Assembly (NCBI RefSeq): GCF_013285155.1
Contig: NZ_JABTEL010000007.1
Span: 62,001 to 126,000 of the forward strand
DNA length: 64,000 nt
Direction of reading: 5' to 3'
From: Winogradskyella undariae
GTDB taxonomy: Bacteria; Bacteroidota; Bacteroidia; Flavobacteriales; Flavobacteriaceae
The notes under the pieces: generated by a model
The model's input: only the letters and a program-made list of their open reading frames with translations
The model's database searches: none
Told to the model about the DNA's origin: nothing
In this document: positions 43,801-53,136 of the stretch, piece after piece
Layout of the letters: every line of letters begins with the position of its first letter
Numbering within the stretch: position 1 is the stretch's first letter
Position numbers and translations under genes: made by a program

Positions 43801-44754
43801 TTAGAACAATTCTGAAGCAATAGCTTTTACATTATCACTTTTTCCCATAGAGTAGTAGTGCAATACTGGCACACCTGCCTGTTGCAATTCTTTAGATTGT
43901 TGTATCGCCCATTCTACACCTACTTGTCGTACTTGTTCGTTCGATTTACAGCCATCAACAGCATCAATTAAATCTTCCGGTAAATCAATTTTAAAGACTT
44001 GTGGTAATAATTGTAAATGGCGTTTTACAGCAAGCGGTTTTATACCTGGAATTATAGGCACATTTATACCTTCTGCTTTTGCCGCTTTTACAAATTCGAA
44101 ATATTTATTGTTATCAAAAAACATTTGTGTAACCACATAATCTGCGCCAGCATCTACTTTCTCTTTTAAGCGTTTTAAATCTGTTTTTAAAGAAGGAGAT
44201 TCAAGATGTTTTTCAGGGTAACCAGCAACACCAATACAAAAATCAGATTTATCATCCGCTTCAAGAACATCATGTAAATAGTGTCCATTGTTTAGGTTTT
44301 GAATCTGACTCACCAAGCCTTTTGCAAATTGATGTCCACCATCACAAGCTTCAAAATATTGCTGATGTTTCATGGCATCTCCTCGTAATGCCATCACATT
44401 ATTTAAGCCTAGATAATGACAATCAACCAATAAGTATTCAGTCTCTTCTTTTGTAAAGCCACCACATAACACATGCGGAACCGTGTCTACATCGTACTTG
44501 TGTTTTATAGCAGCACAAATACCAACAGTTCCAGGTCGCATACGTGTAATTTTGCGATCTAAAAGCCCTTGTTTTTCTATATAGAGATACTCTTCTCTAG
44601 AGGTTGTAACATCTATAAATGGAGGTTTAAATTCCATTAAAGGATCTATATTATTATAGAGTTGTTGTATGCTATTTCCTTTTCTTGGTGGAATAATTTC
44701 AAAGGAAAATAACGTTTTTCCGTTAGCGTTTTTTATGTGATCTGTTACTTTCAT
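43801..44754 (-). CDS. metF: 5,10-methylenetetrahydrofolate reductase
   Basis: 317 residues of the MetF TIM-barrel family: LFSFEIIPPRKGNSIQQLY holds the active-site Glu, FIDVTTSREEYL and VLCGGFTKEETEYLL follow, NNVMALRGDAM is the folate and FAD loop, and DYVVTQMFFDNNKYF closes the site. It reduces methylene-THF to methyl-THF with FAD, giving the methyl donor for MetH encoded upstream. A 303-bp repeat-bearing gap separates it from metH. Confidence 0.95.
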   Translation of the reverse strand: MKVTDHIKNANGKTLFSFEIIPPRKGNSIQQLYNNIDPLMEFKPPFIDVTTSREEYLYIEKQGLLDRKITRMRPGTVGICAAIKHKYDVDTVPHVLCGGFTKEETEYLLVDCHYLGLNNVMALRGDAMKHQQYFEACDGGHQFAKGLVSQIQNLNNGHYLHDVLEADDKSDFCIGVAGYPEKHLESPSLKTDLKRLKEKVDAGADYVVTQMFFDNNKYFEFVKAAKAEGINVPIIPGIKPLAVKRHLQLLPQVFKIDLPEDLIDAVDGCKSNEQVRQVGVEWAIQQSKELQQAGVPVLHYYSMGKSDNVKAIASELF

Positions 44755-44879
44755 GTACTTTCAGTTATTGTTTTAATATGGTCACATGTTGTTCGCTAAT
44801 AATCATTTTGATAAATGATAATGTTTTAAACATGCTCGTTTCATACTATTGCCCACGAAAGTGGGTGTCTTTTTAATGT

Positions 44880-45055
44880 AATATCTTTTATTTTGGCGTT
44901 ACCTAAAGGTCGCGCTTTCCGTTATATCTTTTTACTTGTTTTCGATACAATGTTCCTATCGTCACATTACTCAAACTGACGTAAAAAGGATGCCACTTCA
45001 ACTGCAAAGCAATCACGATTTCTTCCATTATAATTTGGATGAGTAATCGCTAACG
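44880..45055. repeat. Degenerate interspersed repeat between metH and metF
   Basis: The 303-bp gap 44755-45057 is G+C-richer than usual here and holds GGCGTTACCTAAAGGTCGCG and CTTTCCGTTATATCTTTT (44896-44932), TCGATACAATGTTCCTATCG (44941-44960), CAAACTGACG, AAAAGGATGCCACTTCAA and CGCTAACGCA. From memory, this is a flavobacterial interspersed-repeat signature. The 44935-44985 part aligns with 48809-48863. A CCCAC-GAAA-GTGGG hairpin with a plus-strand T run lies at 44852-44875. Confidence 0.5.
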
Positions 45056-45057
45056 CA

Positions 45058-47775
45058 CTAATCTGCAATGTTAGGACTCAACCATTTCGTTGCTTCTTCA
45101 TTAGAAATAGCTCTTCTTTTAGAGTAATCTTCAACCTGATCTTCTTTTATTTTTCCTAATCCAAAATATTTAGCTTCTGGGTTTGCAAAATAGTAACCAC
45201 TAACACTTGCTGCTGGCCACATTGCTAAACTTTCTGTAAGCTCAACTCCAATGTTTTCTTCAACATTTAAAAGGTTCCAAATGGTTTTCTTCTCTAAGTG
45301 ATCTGGGCAAGCAGGATAACCAGGTGCTGGTCGAATTCCTTTATAGCTTTCTTTAATTAAATCAGCATTAGATAGGTTTTCATCATTAGCATAACCCCAA
45401 TGTTTTGTTCTTACTTCTTTATGTAAATATTCAGCAAAAGCTTCGGCTAATCTATCGGCTAAAGCTTTAATCATAATGGAATTATAATCATCGTGCTCTG
45501 CTTCAAATTGTGCTGCTAGTTCTGCAGTTCCAAACCCTGTTGATACACAAAAACAGCCCATGTAATCTTGCTTCCCTGTTGCTTTTGGCGCTATAAAATC
45601 TGATAAAGCAATGTTTGGCTTCCCTTCTGATTTTTTAGATTGCTGACGTAGCGTTAAGAATTTGAATTTGTCTGGTCGAGCGGAGTCGAGACCTTCTTGG
45701 GATGCTTCGGCAGGCTCAGCATGACAATCCTTAATCTCAATATCATCATCATTAGTCGTATTGGCTTCAAACAAACCAAAAATGGCTTTTGCCTTTAAAA
45801 GCTTTTTATCAAAAATACGTTTCAATAATACTTTTGCATCGGCAAATAATTCTGTGGCTTGTTCTCCAACGACATTATCCGTTAAAATTTCTGGATATTT
45901 TCCATGTAAATCCCAGCTCCTAAAGAAAGGTGACCAATCGATAAATTCTTCAAGTTTAGTGATGTCAAAATCTTCTATAATTTGAATGCCTAATTCCTTA
46001 GGTTTTACAATTTCGGAAGCAGTCCAATCAATTTTAAATTTGTTTTTTCTAGCGTCTTTAATTGTTAGATATTCTTTTTTTCTAGTTCGTTTTAAGAATT
46101 GCTCTCTAAAAAAATCATATTCCTCACGAATCTGATTTTTATAAATTTTGCTATCTTTTTTAAGTAAATCACCAACAACGGTTACTGCTCTAGAGGCATC
46201 ATTGATGTGCACAACAGTATTTGCATAATGTGGAGCGATTTTTACAGCAGAATGTGCTCTAGAGGTTGTTGCTCCACCAATGATTAACGGAATTTTTACA
46301 TTTTGTTTTTCTAGCTCTTTAGAAACGTAAACCATTTCATCAAGGGATGGTGTAATTAATCCGCTCAAACCAATAATATCGACCTTTTCCCTTATGGCGG
46401 TTTCTATAATTTTTTCTGGTGGAACCATAACACCAAGATCAATGATTTCATAGTTATTACAACCTAAAACAACACTTACAATATTCTTTCCAATATCATG
46501 CACATCGCCTTTTACGGTGGCCATTAAAATACGACCTGCAAATTCTTGTTTTCCATCTTTTTCGGCTTCAATAAAGGGTTGAAGATAAGCCACTGCTTTT
46601 TTCATTACTCGTGCTGATTTCACCACTTGAGGTAAGAACATTTTACCGCTTCCAAATAAATCACCAACCACATTCATACCAATCATTAAATGACCTTCAA
46701 TAACGTGAATTGGTTTGTCTGAAGCCAAACGTGCTTCTTCCACATCTTCAATAATAAAGGCATCAATACCTTTAACTAAAGCATGCGTAATTCGTTCTTG
46801 TAAAGCATCACTTCTCCATTCTAAAACCTTTTCTTCATGTTCTTTTTTCTGTCCTTTTAAAGATTCAGCAAAATCTAAAAGTCGTTCGGTTGCATCATCA
46901 CGTTTATCAAACAAAACATCTTCTACACGTTCTAGTAATTCTTTGTCTATTTCGTCATAAATTTCGAGCATGGTTGGATTAACGATTCCCATATTCATAC
47001 CGTTTTTAATCGCATGATATAAAAAGGCAGAATGCATCGCTTCACGTACAATATTATTTCCTCTAAATGAAAAAGACACATTACTTACACCTCCAGAAAC
47101 ATTAGCATGTGGTAAGTTTTCACGAATCCATTTAGTGGCTTCAAAGAAATCTAATGCATTTCTGCGGTGCTCATCCATACCTGTTGCAACAGGAAAAATA
47201 TTTGGGTCAAAAATGATATCTTGAGCAGGAAATTTAAGTTCGTTAACTAAAATGTGATACGAGCGTTTACAAATTTCAATACGTCTATTGTAATTATCGG
47301 CTTGACCATCTTCATCAAAAGCCATAACAACAACTGCTGCTCCATAACGTTTTATTAGTTTTGCATGGTGTTTAAATTGCGCTTCGCCTTCCTTTAAACT
47401 GATAGAATTAACAACACATTTTCCTTGTGCAACTTGCAAACCAGCTTCTATAATTTCCCATTTAGAACTGTCAATCATCAAGGGGATTCTAGAAATATCT
47501 GGTTCTGAAGCAATCAGATTTAAGAAGGTTGTCATGGCATAAACTCCATCTAACATCCCTTCATCCATGTTAACATCTAAAATTTGTGCACCTCCATCTA
47601 CTTGATCTCTGGCAACTTCTAATGCTTCATCGTATTTTTCTTCTTTTATAAGACGAAGAAATTTACGAGAGCCTGTAACATTGGTACGTTCACCAACGTT
47701 AATGAAGTTACTTTCTGGTGTTATTATTAAGGGCTCTAAACCAGAGAGCGTAAGATATTTTTTATTTTGAGTCAT
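45058..47775 (-). CDS. metH: Cobalamin-dependent methionine synthase, C-terminal protein (folate, B12, activation domains)
   Basis: 905 residues. Order: pterin-binding domain (about 15-280; [27 protein letters not shown]), B12 cap and Rossmann domain (about 330-560; [21 protein letters not shown], whose His is the lower cobalt ligand), and SAM-dependent activation domain (to 905; [15 protein letters not shown]). It lacks the homocysteine domain, made by the gene just upstream, the usual split in Bacteroidetes. Between IEIKD and [13 protein letters not shown], about 20 residues ([19 protein letters not shown]) are foreign and encoded by a palindromic repeat. With its partner it transfers methyl from methyl-THF to homocysteine. 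Confidence 0.95.
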   Translation of the reverse strand: MTQNKKYLTLSGLEPLIITPESNFINVGERTNVTGSRKFLRLIKEEKYDEALEVARDQVDGGAQILDVNMDEGMLDGVYAMTTFLNLIASEPDISRIPLMIDSSKWEIIEAGLQVAQGKCVVNSISLKEGEAQFKHHAKLIKRYGAAVVVMAFDEDGQADNYNRRIEICKRSYHILVNELKFPAQDIIFDPNIFPVATGMDEHRRNALDFFEATKWIRENLPHANVSGGVSNVSFSFRGNNIVREAMHSAFLYHAIKNGMNMGIVNPTMLEIYDEIDKELLERVEDVLFDKRDDATERLLDFAESLKGQKKEHEEKVLEWRSDALQERITHALVKGIDAFIIEDVEEARLASDKPIHVIEGHLMIGMNVVGDLFGSGKMFLPQVVKSARVMKKAVAYLQPFIEAEKDGKQEFAGRILMATVKGDVHDIGKNIVSVVLGCNNYEIIDLGVMVPPEKIIETAIREKVDIIGLSGLITPSLDEMVYVSKELEKQNVKIPLIIGGATTSRAHSAVKIAPHYANTVVHINDASRAVTVVGDLLKKDSKIYKNQIREEYDFFREQFLKRTRKKEYLTIKDARKNKFKIDWTASEIVKPKELGIQIIEDFDITKLEEFIDWSPFFRSWDLHGKYPEILTDNVVGEQATELFADAKVLLKRIFDKKLLKAKAIFGLFEANTTNDDDIEIKDCHAEPAEASQEGLDSARPDKFKFLTLRQQSKKSEGKPNIALSDFIAPKATGKQDYMGCFCVSTGFGTAELAAQFEAEHDDYNSIMIKALADRLAEAFAEYLHKEVRTKHWGYANDENLSNADLIKESYKGIRPAPGYPACPDHLEKKTIWNLLNVEENIGVELTESLAMWPAASVSGYYFANPEAKYFGLGKIKEDQVEDYSKRRAISNEEATKWLSPNIAD
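45669..45730. repeat. Palindromic repeat inserted in frame in metH
   Basis: The minus strand reads TGTCATGCTGAGCCTGCCGA, then AGGTCTCGACTCCGCTCGAC. It contains the hairpin GGTCTCGA/TCGACC and a GCT...AGC dyad, is much richer in G+C than metH, and adds about 19 codons without breaking the frame. The TCTCGACTCCGCTCGA type is, from memory, a common intergenic repeat in Flavobacteriia. Confidence 0.75.
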
Positions 47776-47794
47776 GTTAGTCTTTTCAAAGTGG

Positions 47795-47814
47795 ATTCCT
47801 GCCTACGCAGGAAT
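47795..47814. repeat. Palindromic repeat forming the 3' end of the homocysteine methyltransferase gene
   Basis: ATTCCTGC-CTAC-GCAGGAAT is a perfect 8-bp stem with a 4-base loop, followed on the plus strand by GACAA. The stop codon of the minus-strand gene lies in the loop and the last residues, VIPA, are coded by the stem. CCTGCCTACGCAGGAATGACA-type elements recur in flavobacterial genomes (from memory). Confidence 0.7.
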
Positions 47815-48804
47815 GACAATTTTTCTTGGTTCGTAATTTTTAGCTACTTCTGCAATGGCTTTAATATGCGCAGGACTTGTGCCACAACAGCCTCCAATAA
47901 TATTGATGAGGTTATCTTTTAGATAGTCTTCTATATATTGTTGCATTTGCTTCGGTGTTTCTTCATATTCTCCAAAGGCATTTGGTAAACCTGCGTTTGG
48001 ATGTGCTGAGGTGAAAAATTCCGTTTCGTTAGATAAGCGTTGCAAATAAGGTTTTAATTGTTGGGCTCCAAGCGCACAATTAAAGCCCACACTTAATAGC
48101 GGAATATGAGATATTGAGGTTAAAAATGCTTCAACGGTTTGGCCAGATAATGTTCTACCAGAAGCATCTGTTATGGTTCCTGAAACCATTATTGGAATAT
48201 CAATATGGCGTTCTTCTTTTATTTCTTCAATAGCAAATAATGCTGCTTTTGCGTTCAGCGTATCAAAAATAGTTTCGACTAAAAGGATATCAACACCACC
48301 ATCAATTAAGGCTTCTACTTGTTGTTTATAGGCGATTCGCAATTCATTAAAAGTTATCGCTCTGTATTCTGGTCGGTTAACATCTGGTGATAAACTTGCG
48401 GTTTTATTTGTTGGGCCAATACTGCCTGCAACAAAACGCGGTTTTTCGGGGTTTTCTTTAGTGAACTTGTCTGCAACTTGTTTCGCGATTTTAGCAGATT
48501 CAAAATTCAGTTCGTACACCAAATTCTCCATATCGTAATCTGCCATGGCAATTGTAGTCCCAGAAAAGGTGTTGGTTTCTACAATATCTGCACCAGCTTC
48601 GAAATATTTTGCATGAATTTCTGCAATCGCTTCTGGTTGTGTTAATGATAATAAATCGTTGTTACCTTGTAAAGGAGACGGGTAATCTTTAAAACGTTCG
48701 CCTCTAAAATCTTCTTCTTTAAAACTGTATTGCTGAAGCATAGTTCCCATGGCTCCGTCTAAAACCAAAATTCGTTTTTGTAATTCGTCTTTTATATTGC
48801 TCAT
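47803..48804 (-). CDS. Homocysteine S-methyltransferase domain protein (N-terminal part of split MetH)
   Basis: 333 residues matching the first barrel of Met[16 protein letters not shown] starts the barrel; the zinc-binding cysteines are in [13 protein letters not shown] and [29 protein letters not shown] and [16 protein letters not shown] are characteristic of MetH rather than of betaine or SMM enzymes. It activates homocysteine for methylation by the partner protein 27 bp downstream. Its last codons and stop lie in a palindromic repeat, so the original C-terminus may have been replaced. Confidence 0.92.
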   Translation of the reverse strand: MSNIKDELQKRILVLDGAMGTMLQQYSFKEEDFRGERFKDYPSPLQGNNDLLSLTQPEAIAEIHAKYFEAGADIVETNTFSGTTIAMADYDMENLVYELNFESAKIAKQVADKFTKENPEKPRFVAGSIGPTNKTASLSPDVNRPEYRAITFNELRIAYKQQVEALIDGGVDILLVETIFDTLNAKAALFAIEEIKEERHIDIPIMVSGTITDASGRTLSGQTVEAFLTSISHIPLLSVGFNCALGAQQLKPYLQRLSNETEFFTSAHPNAGLPNAFGEYEETPKQMQQYIEDYLKDNLINIIGGCCGTSPAHIKAIAEVAKNYEPRKIVIPA

Positions 48805-48808
48805 AATA

Positions 48809-48863
48809 TGTGTTTGTTCTCGATATAATTTTATTTTGATATTATAAAATTACTCGAGCTGAC
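48809..48863. repeat. Second degenerate copy of the metH-metF gap repeat
   Basis: TGTTCTCGATATAATTTTAT, then ATTACTCGAGCTGACC, aligns with 44938-44984 (TTTTCGATACAATGTTCCTA, then ATTACTCAAACTGACG). It folds as TAATTTTA/TAAAATTA with flanking CTCGA and CTCGAG and fills the gap between metZ and the homocysteine methyltransferase gene. Confidence 0.5.
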
Positions 48864-48864
48864 C

Positions 48865-50034
48865 TTAGTTTTGTAAAGCTTGTTTTAAATCGTTAATGAT
48901 GTCTTCGGGGTGTTCTAAACCTACTGAAACTCTTATTAACCCTGAAGTGATTCCTGTTTCTAAACGGACATCTTCTGGTATTTTTGCATGTGTTGTAGAT
49001 GCAGGATGTGTTACAATACTTCGTGTATCTCCTAAATTTGCTGAAAGTGAAAGGAGTTGAATTGCATTAAGAAATTTACGACCTGCTTCAATACCTCCTT
49101 TTATTTCAAAAGCCACAACATTGCCTCCTAGTTTCATTTGTTTTTTTGCTAATTCGTATTGTGGATGCGATTTTAAAAATGGATATTTTACAAAATTTAC
49201 ATTAGCGTTAGACTCTAAAAAAGTCGCAACTTTTAATGCGTTATCGCAATGTCTATCAACTCTAACAGGTAAGGTTTCTAAACTTTTAGATAAAACCCAA
49301 GCATTAAAAGGAGATAGGGCAGGACCTGTATTTCTTGAAAATAAATATATTTTTTGGATTAAATCTGCACTACCAACAGTTACACCTCCTAAAACTCTGC
49401 CTTGTCCATCCATTAATTTTGTAGCAGAATGAATTACTAAATTGGCGCCAAATTTTATAGGCTGTTGTAAGTATGGTGTTGCAAAACAATTGTCTATAAT
49501 AAATATAAGGTTATGCTTTTTCGCAATATCTCCTAAACGTTGTAAATCTAAAATGTCTACAGCAGGATTTGTAGGGCTCTCAGCATAAATAACCTTGGTG
49601 TTGGGTTGGATTAAGCTTTCAATAGTATCTAATTCATCAATTTTAAAATAGCTTGTAGAGATATTCCACTTTGGTAATATGTTATTAAATAAGGTTTGAG
49701 TTGAACCAAAAATACTGCGGCATGAAACCACATGATCATCTGAATTTAATAAAGCGGCAAATGTTGAAAATACGGCAGACATGCCAGATGCAAAGGCGTA
49801 ACCGCGTTCTGCACCTTCCATTAGACACACCTTTTCTACAAACTCTGAAGTATTAGGATTAGAATACCGACTGTAAATATTACGTTCTTTTTCATCTGCA
49901 AAAGACGCACGCATGTCTTCGGCATCTTCAAATACGTAGCTAGATGTTAAATACAAAGGGCTAGAATGTTCTAGATACTGAGAACGCTCAATCTGTGTTC
50001 TTATAGCTTCTGTTTCAATGTGTTTTGAACTCAT
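48865..50034 (-). CDS. metZ: O-succinyl/O-acetylhomoserine sulfhydrylase (PLP enzyme)
   Basis: 389 residues of the Cys/Met metabolism PLP family. PLTSSYVFEDAEDMRASF, YSRYSNPNTSEF and GYAFASGMSAVFSTF hold the cofactor phosphate, IFIIDNCFATPYLQQP has the PLP-binding Asp, and VIHSATKLMDGQGR the Schiff-base lysine. DTRSIVTHPASTTHAKI and ITSGLIRVSVGLEHPEDII end the fold. It makes homocysteine from activated homoserine and sulfide. Cystathionine gamma-synthase is a close alternative. It is first after the SAM riboswitch, upstream of both metH parts. Confidence 0.9.
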   Translation of the reverse strand: MSSKHIETEAIRTQIERSQYLEHSSPLYLTSSYVFEDAEDMRASFADEKERNIYSRYSNPNTSEFVEKVCLMEGAERGYAFASGMSAVFSTFAALLNSDDHVVSCRSIFGSTQTLFNNILPKWNISTSYFKIDELDTIESLIQPNTKVIYAESPTNPAVDILDLQRLGDIAKKHNLIFIIDNCFATPYLQQPIKFGANLVIHSATKLMDGQGRVLGGVTVGSADLIQKIYLFSRNTGPALSPFNAWVLSKSLETLPVRVDRHCDNALKVATFLESNANVNFVKYPFLKSHPQYELAKKQMKLGGNVVAFEIKGGIEAGRKFLNAIQLLSLSANLGDTRSIVTHPASTTHAKIPEDVRLETGITSGLIRVSVGLEHPEDIINDLKQALQN

Positions 50035-50141
50035 TTTTCTTAGTTTTATGATAAACCAAAAATCAAATGCGTCAAAAAATGACGTGTAAATAGAAAAATG
50101 CTACAAGGGTATAAATTACCGTGATGAGGTAATTATATTGG

Positions 50142-50261
50142 GTTATCTATCTAAATTATTCGATAAATGAATCGAAAATTAAGTAGAATTTAGCACCTTC
50201 TTAATAAGTTTAAGGGTTGCTAAGGTTTCATAGGGTCTATCCCTCCACCTTTCTTGATAAC
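50142..50261 (-). promoter_or_regulatory. SAM-I (S-box) riboswitch controlling the methionine genes
   Basis: The minus strand reads GTTATCAAGAAAGGTGGAGG, then GACCCTATGAAACCTTAGCAAC, then AAGGTGCTAAATTC: the conserved S-box core in order. P1 forms from GTTATC (50256-50261) and GATAAC (50142-50147). Downstream hairpins AATTACC/GGTAATT (50114-50134) and CGTCA/TGACG (50070-50084) may be the expression platform. The riboswitch senses S-adenosylmethionine and reduces expression when it is abundant. It lies 108 bp before metZ, within the 364-bp gap 50035-50398. Confidence 0.95.
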
Positions 50262-50369
50262 ATTTCAATAAGTTATTTGAACTTTGTGAACTACAATATT
50301 CAGAAAGAAATTAGAATTAAACAAGTTTTTATTCATAATTTTTTAATTCAGCATATTGCATTTTAATTG

Positions 50370-50377
50370 TAACTTTG
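50370..50377 (+). promoter_or_regulatory. -7 box of the HupE/UreJ-like gene
   Basis: TAACTTTG matches TAnnTTTG. Transcription would begin near 50384, leaving a leader of about 15 nt before the ATG at 50399. It supports that ATG over the TTG at 50375. Confidence 0.6.
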
Positions 50378-50398
50378 GATTTCCCTAAAATATTATAT

Positions 50399-50992
50399 AT
50401 GTTAGAAAATTTTTGGTTTAATGTACAATATGGCATGAACCACGTCTTAGACATCAATGGTTACGACCACATTCTTTTTTTAATGGTATTAGCTGTTCCT
50501 TATCTATTTAATGATTGGAAACGTGTTTTACTTTTGGTTACAACCTTTACTTTGGGGCATACGCTATCATTGGTCTTAGCGGCTTATGGAATTGTTAGTA
50601 TTAACGGAGAACTTGTAGAATTTTTAATACCAGTGACTATTTTAATAATGGCACTTTATAATGTGTTTACAGCGGGCAAGAAATCAAAAAATAATAAAAT
50701 TGGATTGTTGTTTTTTACCACCTTATTTTTTGGAATTGTACATGGATTAGGATTTGCAAGAGAGTTTAAAATGTTCTCTGGACAATCTGAAAACAAGTTA
50801 GAATTACTTGTTGAGTTTGCTTTAGGGATTGAACTTGCTCAAGTTATCATTGTATTTATCGTGTTGTTTATTGGATTTATATGCCAGACTGTATTTAGGT
50901 TTTCGCGTCGCGATTGGATAATGGTACTTTCATCTATAGTCATAGGATTAGTAATTCCGATGATTTTAGGAAGCGATTTGATGAGGTCATAG
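50399..50992 (+). CDS. HupE/UreJ-family membrane protein
   Basis: 197 residues from MLENFWFNVQYGMNHVLDINGYDHILFL. About six helices, with the family's metal-ligand histidines in MNHVLDINGYDHILF, FTLGHTLSL and FFGIVHGLGFAREF. Members are linked to nickel or cobalt uptake for hydrogenase and urease, but in flavobacteria the gene is usual without either enzyme, and none is nearby. Function is therefore unproven. Confidence 0.82.
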   Translation: MLENFWFNVQYGMNHVLDINGYDHILFLMVLAVPYLFNDWKRVLLLVTTFTLGHTLSLVLAAYGIVSINGELVEFLIPVTILIMALYNVFTAGKKSKNNKIGLLFFTTLFFGIVHGLGFAREFKMFSGQSENKLELLVEFALGIELAQVIIVFIVLFIGFICQTVFRFSRRDWIMVLSSIVIGLVIPMILGSDLMRS

Positions 50993-51091
50993 AAAGTTTG
51001 GTAAAATTTTAACGTGAAGAAAAAGACGAATAAAATACTATCCGTTTATCTTCGTTATTAAGAACATACATCAGAATAACAAAATTTATTA

Positions 51092-51523
51092 ATGTCAAAA
51101 ATAAAACAGCTACGTTACGATAAAGCTTATTTGCGAATTGCTAAAGAATGGGGTAAATTATCTCATTGCGAACGTAAGCAAGTAGGTGCTGTAATAGTAA
51201 AAGATAGAATGATCATTTCTGATGGTTATAACGGAACACCTACAGGTTTTGAAAACTATTGTGAAGATGATGAGGGTTATACCAAATGGTACGTGTTGCA
51301 TGCGGAAGCAAATGCGATTTTAAAAGTAGCTTCATCTACACAATCTTGCCAAGGCGCTACTTTGTATATTACACTTTCTCCTTGTAAGGAGTGTAGTAAA
51401 TTAATTCACCAAGCAGGTATTGTTAGGGTTGTATATCATCAAGGTTATAAAGATGATTCGGGAATTAAATTTCTTGAAAAAGCAGGAATTCAACTAGAAC
51501 TTATAGAAGATTTAAATGCCTAA
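51092..51523 (+). CDS. dCMP deaminase-type zinc enzyme
   Basis: 143 residues. The zinc site is HAEAN plus SPCKECSKLIHQAGI; RKQVGAVIVKDRMIISDGYNGTPTGF is typical of dCMP deaminases, including ComE. It converts dCMP to dUMP for thymidylate synthesis in the cytoplasm. Its TAA stop overlaps the ATG of the protease gene that follows (TAATG). Confidence 0.9.
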   Translation: MSKIKQLRYDKAYLRIAKEWGKLSHCERKQVGAVIVKDRMIISDGYNGTPTGFENYCEDDEGYTKWYVLHAEANAILKVASSTQSCQGATLYITLSPCKECSKLIHQAGIVRVVYHQGYKDDSGIKFLEKAGIQLELIEDLNA

Positions 51524-53133
51524 TGGCAACAAAAAACAAATATATTCCACTTTTAATCGGTGTTGCAATCGCGGCTGGTGTGATTATAGGTGGGAAATTA
51601 AATTTTTCAGATACCTCAGATAATCTCTTTACTACAAATAGCAAGAAAAACAAGCTTAATAGATTAATCGATTATATAGATTACGAATATGTAGAAGAGG
51701 TAAATACCGATAGTATTGTAGATGTTACGGTTAATGGTATTTTACATAATTTAGATCCACATTCTACATATATTCCTAAAGAAGATTTAGAACGGATTAC
51801 TGAAAATATGAAAGGTGATTTTGTAGGTATTGGTATTAATTTTTATGCCTATAAAGACACTATTGCTGTTGTAAAACCTACGGAAAATGGTCCTAGTGAA
51901 AGTGCTGGGATTATGAGTGGAGATCGTATTCTTTTTGCCGATGGTGACACACTTTATGGTTCTAATAAATCTAGTAATGACATAGGTTTGAAATTAAAGG
52001 GAGACAAAAACACCAATGTTAAACTTGTTGTTTACAGAAAAGGTGAGGATAGTTTGCTAGAGTTTAATGTGAAACGCAAAAACATACCTATCAAAAGTGT
52101 TGAAGCATCCTATATGCTTACCGATAATTTAGGCTATATAAAAATGAATCGATTTGCAGAATCTACATATCGAGAATTTATGTTTGCTTTAGATGAATTA
52201 AAAGATCAAGGAGCAACCAAACTTGCATTAGATTTAAGAGATAATCCAGGTGGATTTTTAGGTATAGCAGAGCAAATTGTTGACGAATTTTTAGAAGACG
52301 ATAAGCTTATTTTATTTACAAAAGATAAAAGAGGTAAAGAAGAGTATATCTACGCCACAGGAGATGGTGATTTTGAAGAAGGTGAAGTTTATATTCTAAT
52401 TAATGAAAGTTCAGCATCGGCAAGTGAAGTCGTTGCAGGGGCTCTACAGGATAACGATAAAGGAATTATTGTAGGAAGACGTTCTTACGGAAAAGGATTG
52501 GTGCAAAGAGAAATGGCCTTAGGTGATGGTAGTGCGGTGCGTTTAACCGTTTCTAGATATTTTACACCTACGGGACGTTCTATCCAAAAACCTTATACTA
52601 ATGGGGATAGTGAAAGTTATTACAATGACTATTATAAACGTTTAAGAACAGGAGAATTGGCACACGAAGAAAGTATCGTTGTAGATGATTCTTTAAAGTT
52701 TACAACACCTAAGGGAAAAGTTGTTTACGGTGGTGGTGGTATCATTCCAGATGTTTTTGTACCCGTGGATAGTTCGTTTGATAATGAAACAATTAATTAC
52801 CTGAGAGGAAGGGGTCACTTTGGTTATTTTGTTTTTGAAGAATTAGATAAAGATCGCACTTTATATAAAGATATTTCTAAGTACGATTTTATTAATAATT
52901 TTCAAGTGAGTGATGATATTGCTGTTCGTTTTCAAGATTATATCAATAAAAAAGAACGAACTAATATTAGCTTCGTTGCTTACAACTCTGAAATAAAACG
53001 AATTATTAAAGCAACTTTAGCAAGTCAGCTATTTGATGATAATGCGTTTGAAGAAGTAATAAATAAAGAAGATATTATGGTGCAAGAAGTGATTCTTTTA
53101 AGCTCAGAATATCCAAATATTAAACAAGATTAA
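51523..53133 (+). CDS. S41-family C-terminal processing peptidase
   Basis: 536 residues. An N-terminal membrane segment (YIPLLIGVAIAAGVIIGG) anchors it toward the periplasm. A helical part with HNLDPHSTYIPKEDLERI, a PDZ domain (about 90-175; SAGIMSGDRILFADGDTL) and the protease core follow, with DLRDNPGGFLGIAEQIVD, the catalytic Ser near residue 297 in NESSASASEVVAGAL, and the Lys about 25 residues later in RRSYGKGLVQ. It cleaves or trims proteins at their C-termini in the cell envelope. It is translationally coupled with the dCMP deaminase gene. Confidence 0.93.
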   Translation: MATKNKYIPLLIGVAIAAGVIIGGKLNFSDTSDNLFTTNSKKNKLNRLIDYIDYEYVEEVNTDSIVDVTVNGILHNLDPHSTYIPKEDLERITENMKGDFVGIGINFYAYKDTIAVVKPTENGPSESAGIMSGDRILFADGDTLYGSNKSSNDIGLKLKGDKNTNVKLVVYRKGEDSLLEFNVKRKNIPIKSVEASYMLTDNLGYIKMNRFAESTYREFMFALDELKDQGATKLALDLRDNPGGFLGIAEQIVDEFLEDDKLILFTKDKRGKEEYIYATGDGDFEEGEVYILINESSASASEVVAGALQDNDKGIIVGRRSYGKGLVQREMALGDGSAVRLTVSRYFTPTGRSIQKPYTNGDSESYYNDYYKRLRTGELAHEESIVVDDSLKFTTPKGKVVYGGGGIIPDVFVPVDSSFDNETINYLRGRGHFGYFVFEELDKDRTLYKDISKYDFINNFQVSDDIAVRFQDYINKKERTNISFVAYNSEIKRIIKATLASQLFDDNAFEEVINKEDIMVQEVILLSSEYPNIKQD

Positions 53134-53136
53134 TAA

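Noticed and set aside
45058-48804. A frameshift splitting metH into two genes
   Set aside because: The two parts are cleanly separate domains with their own starts, and a split MetH is usual in Bacteroidetes.
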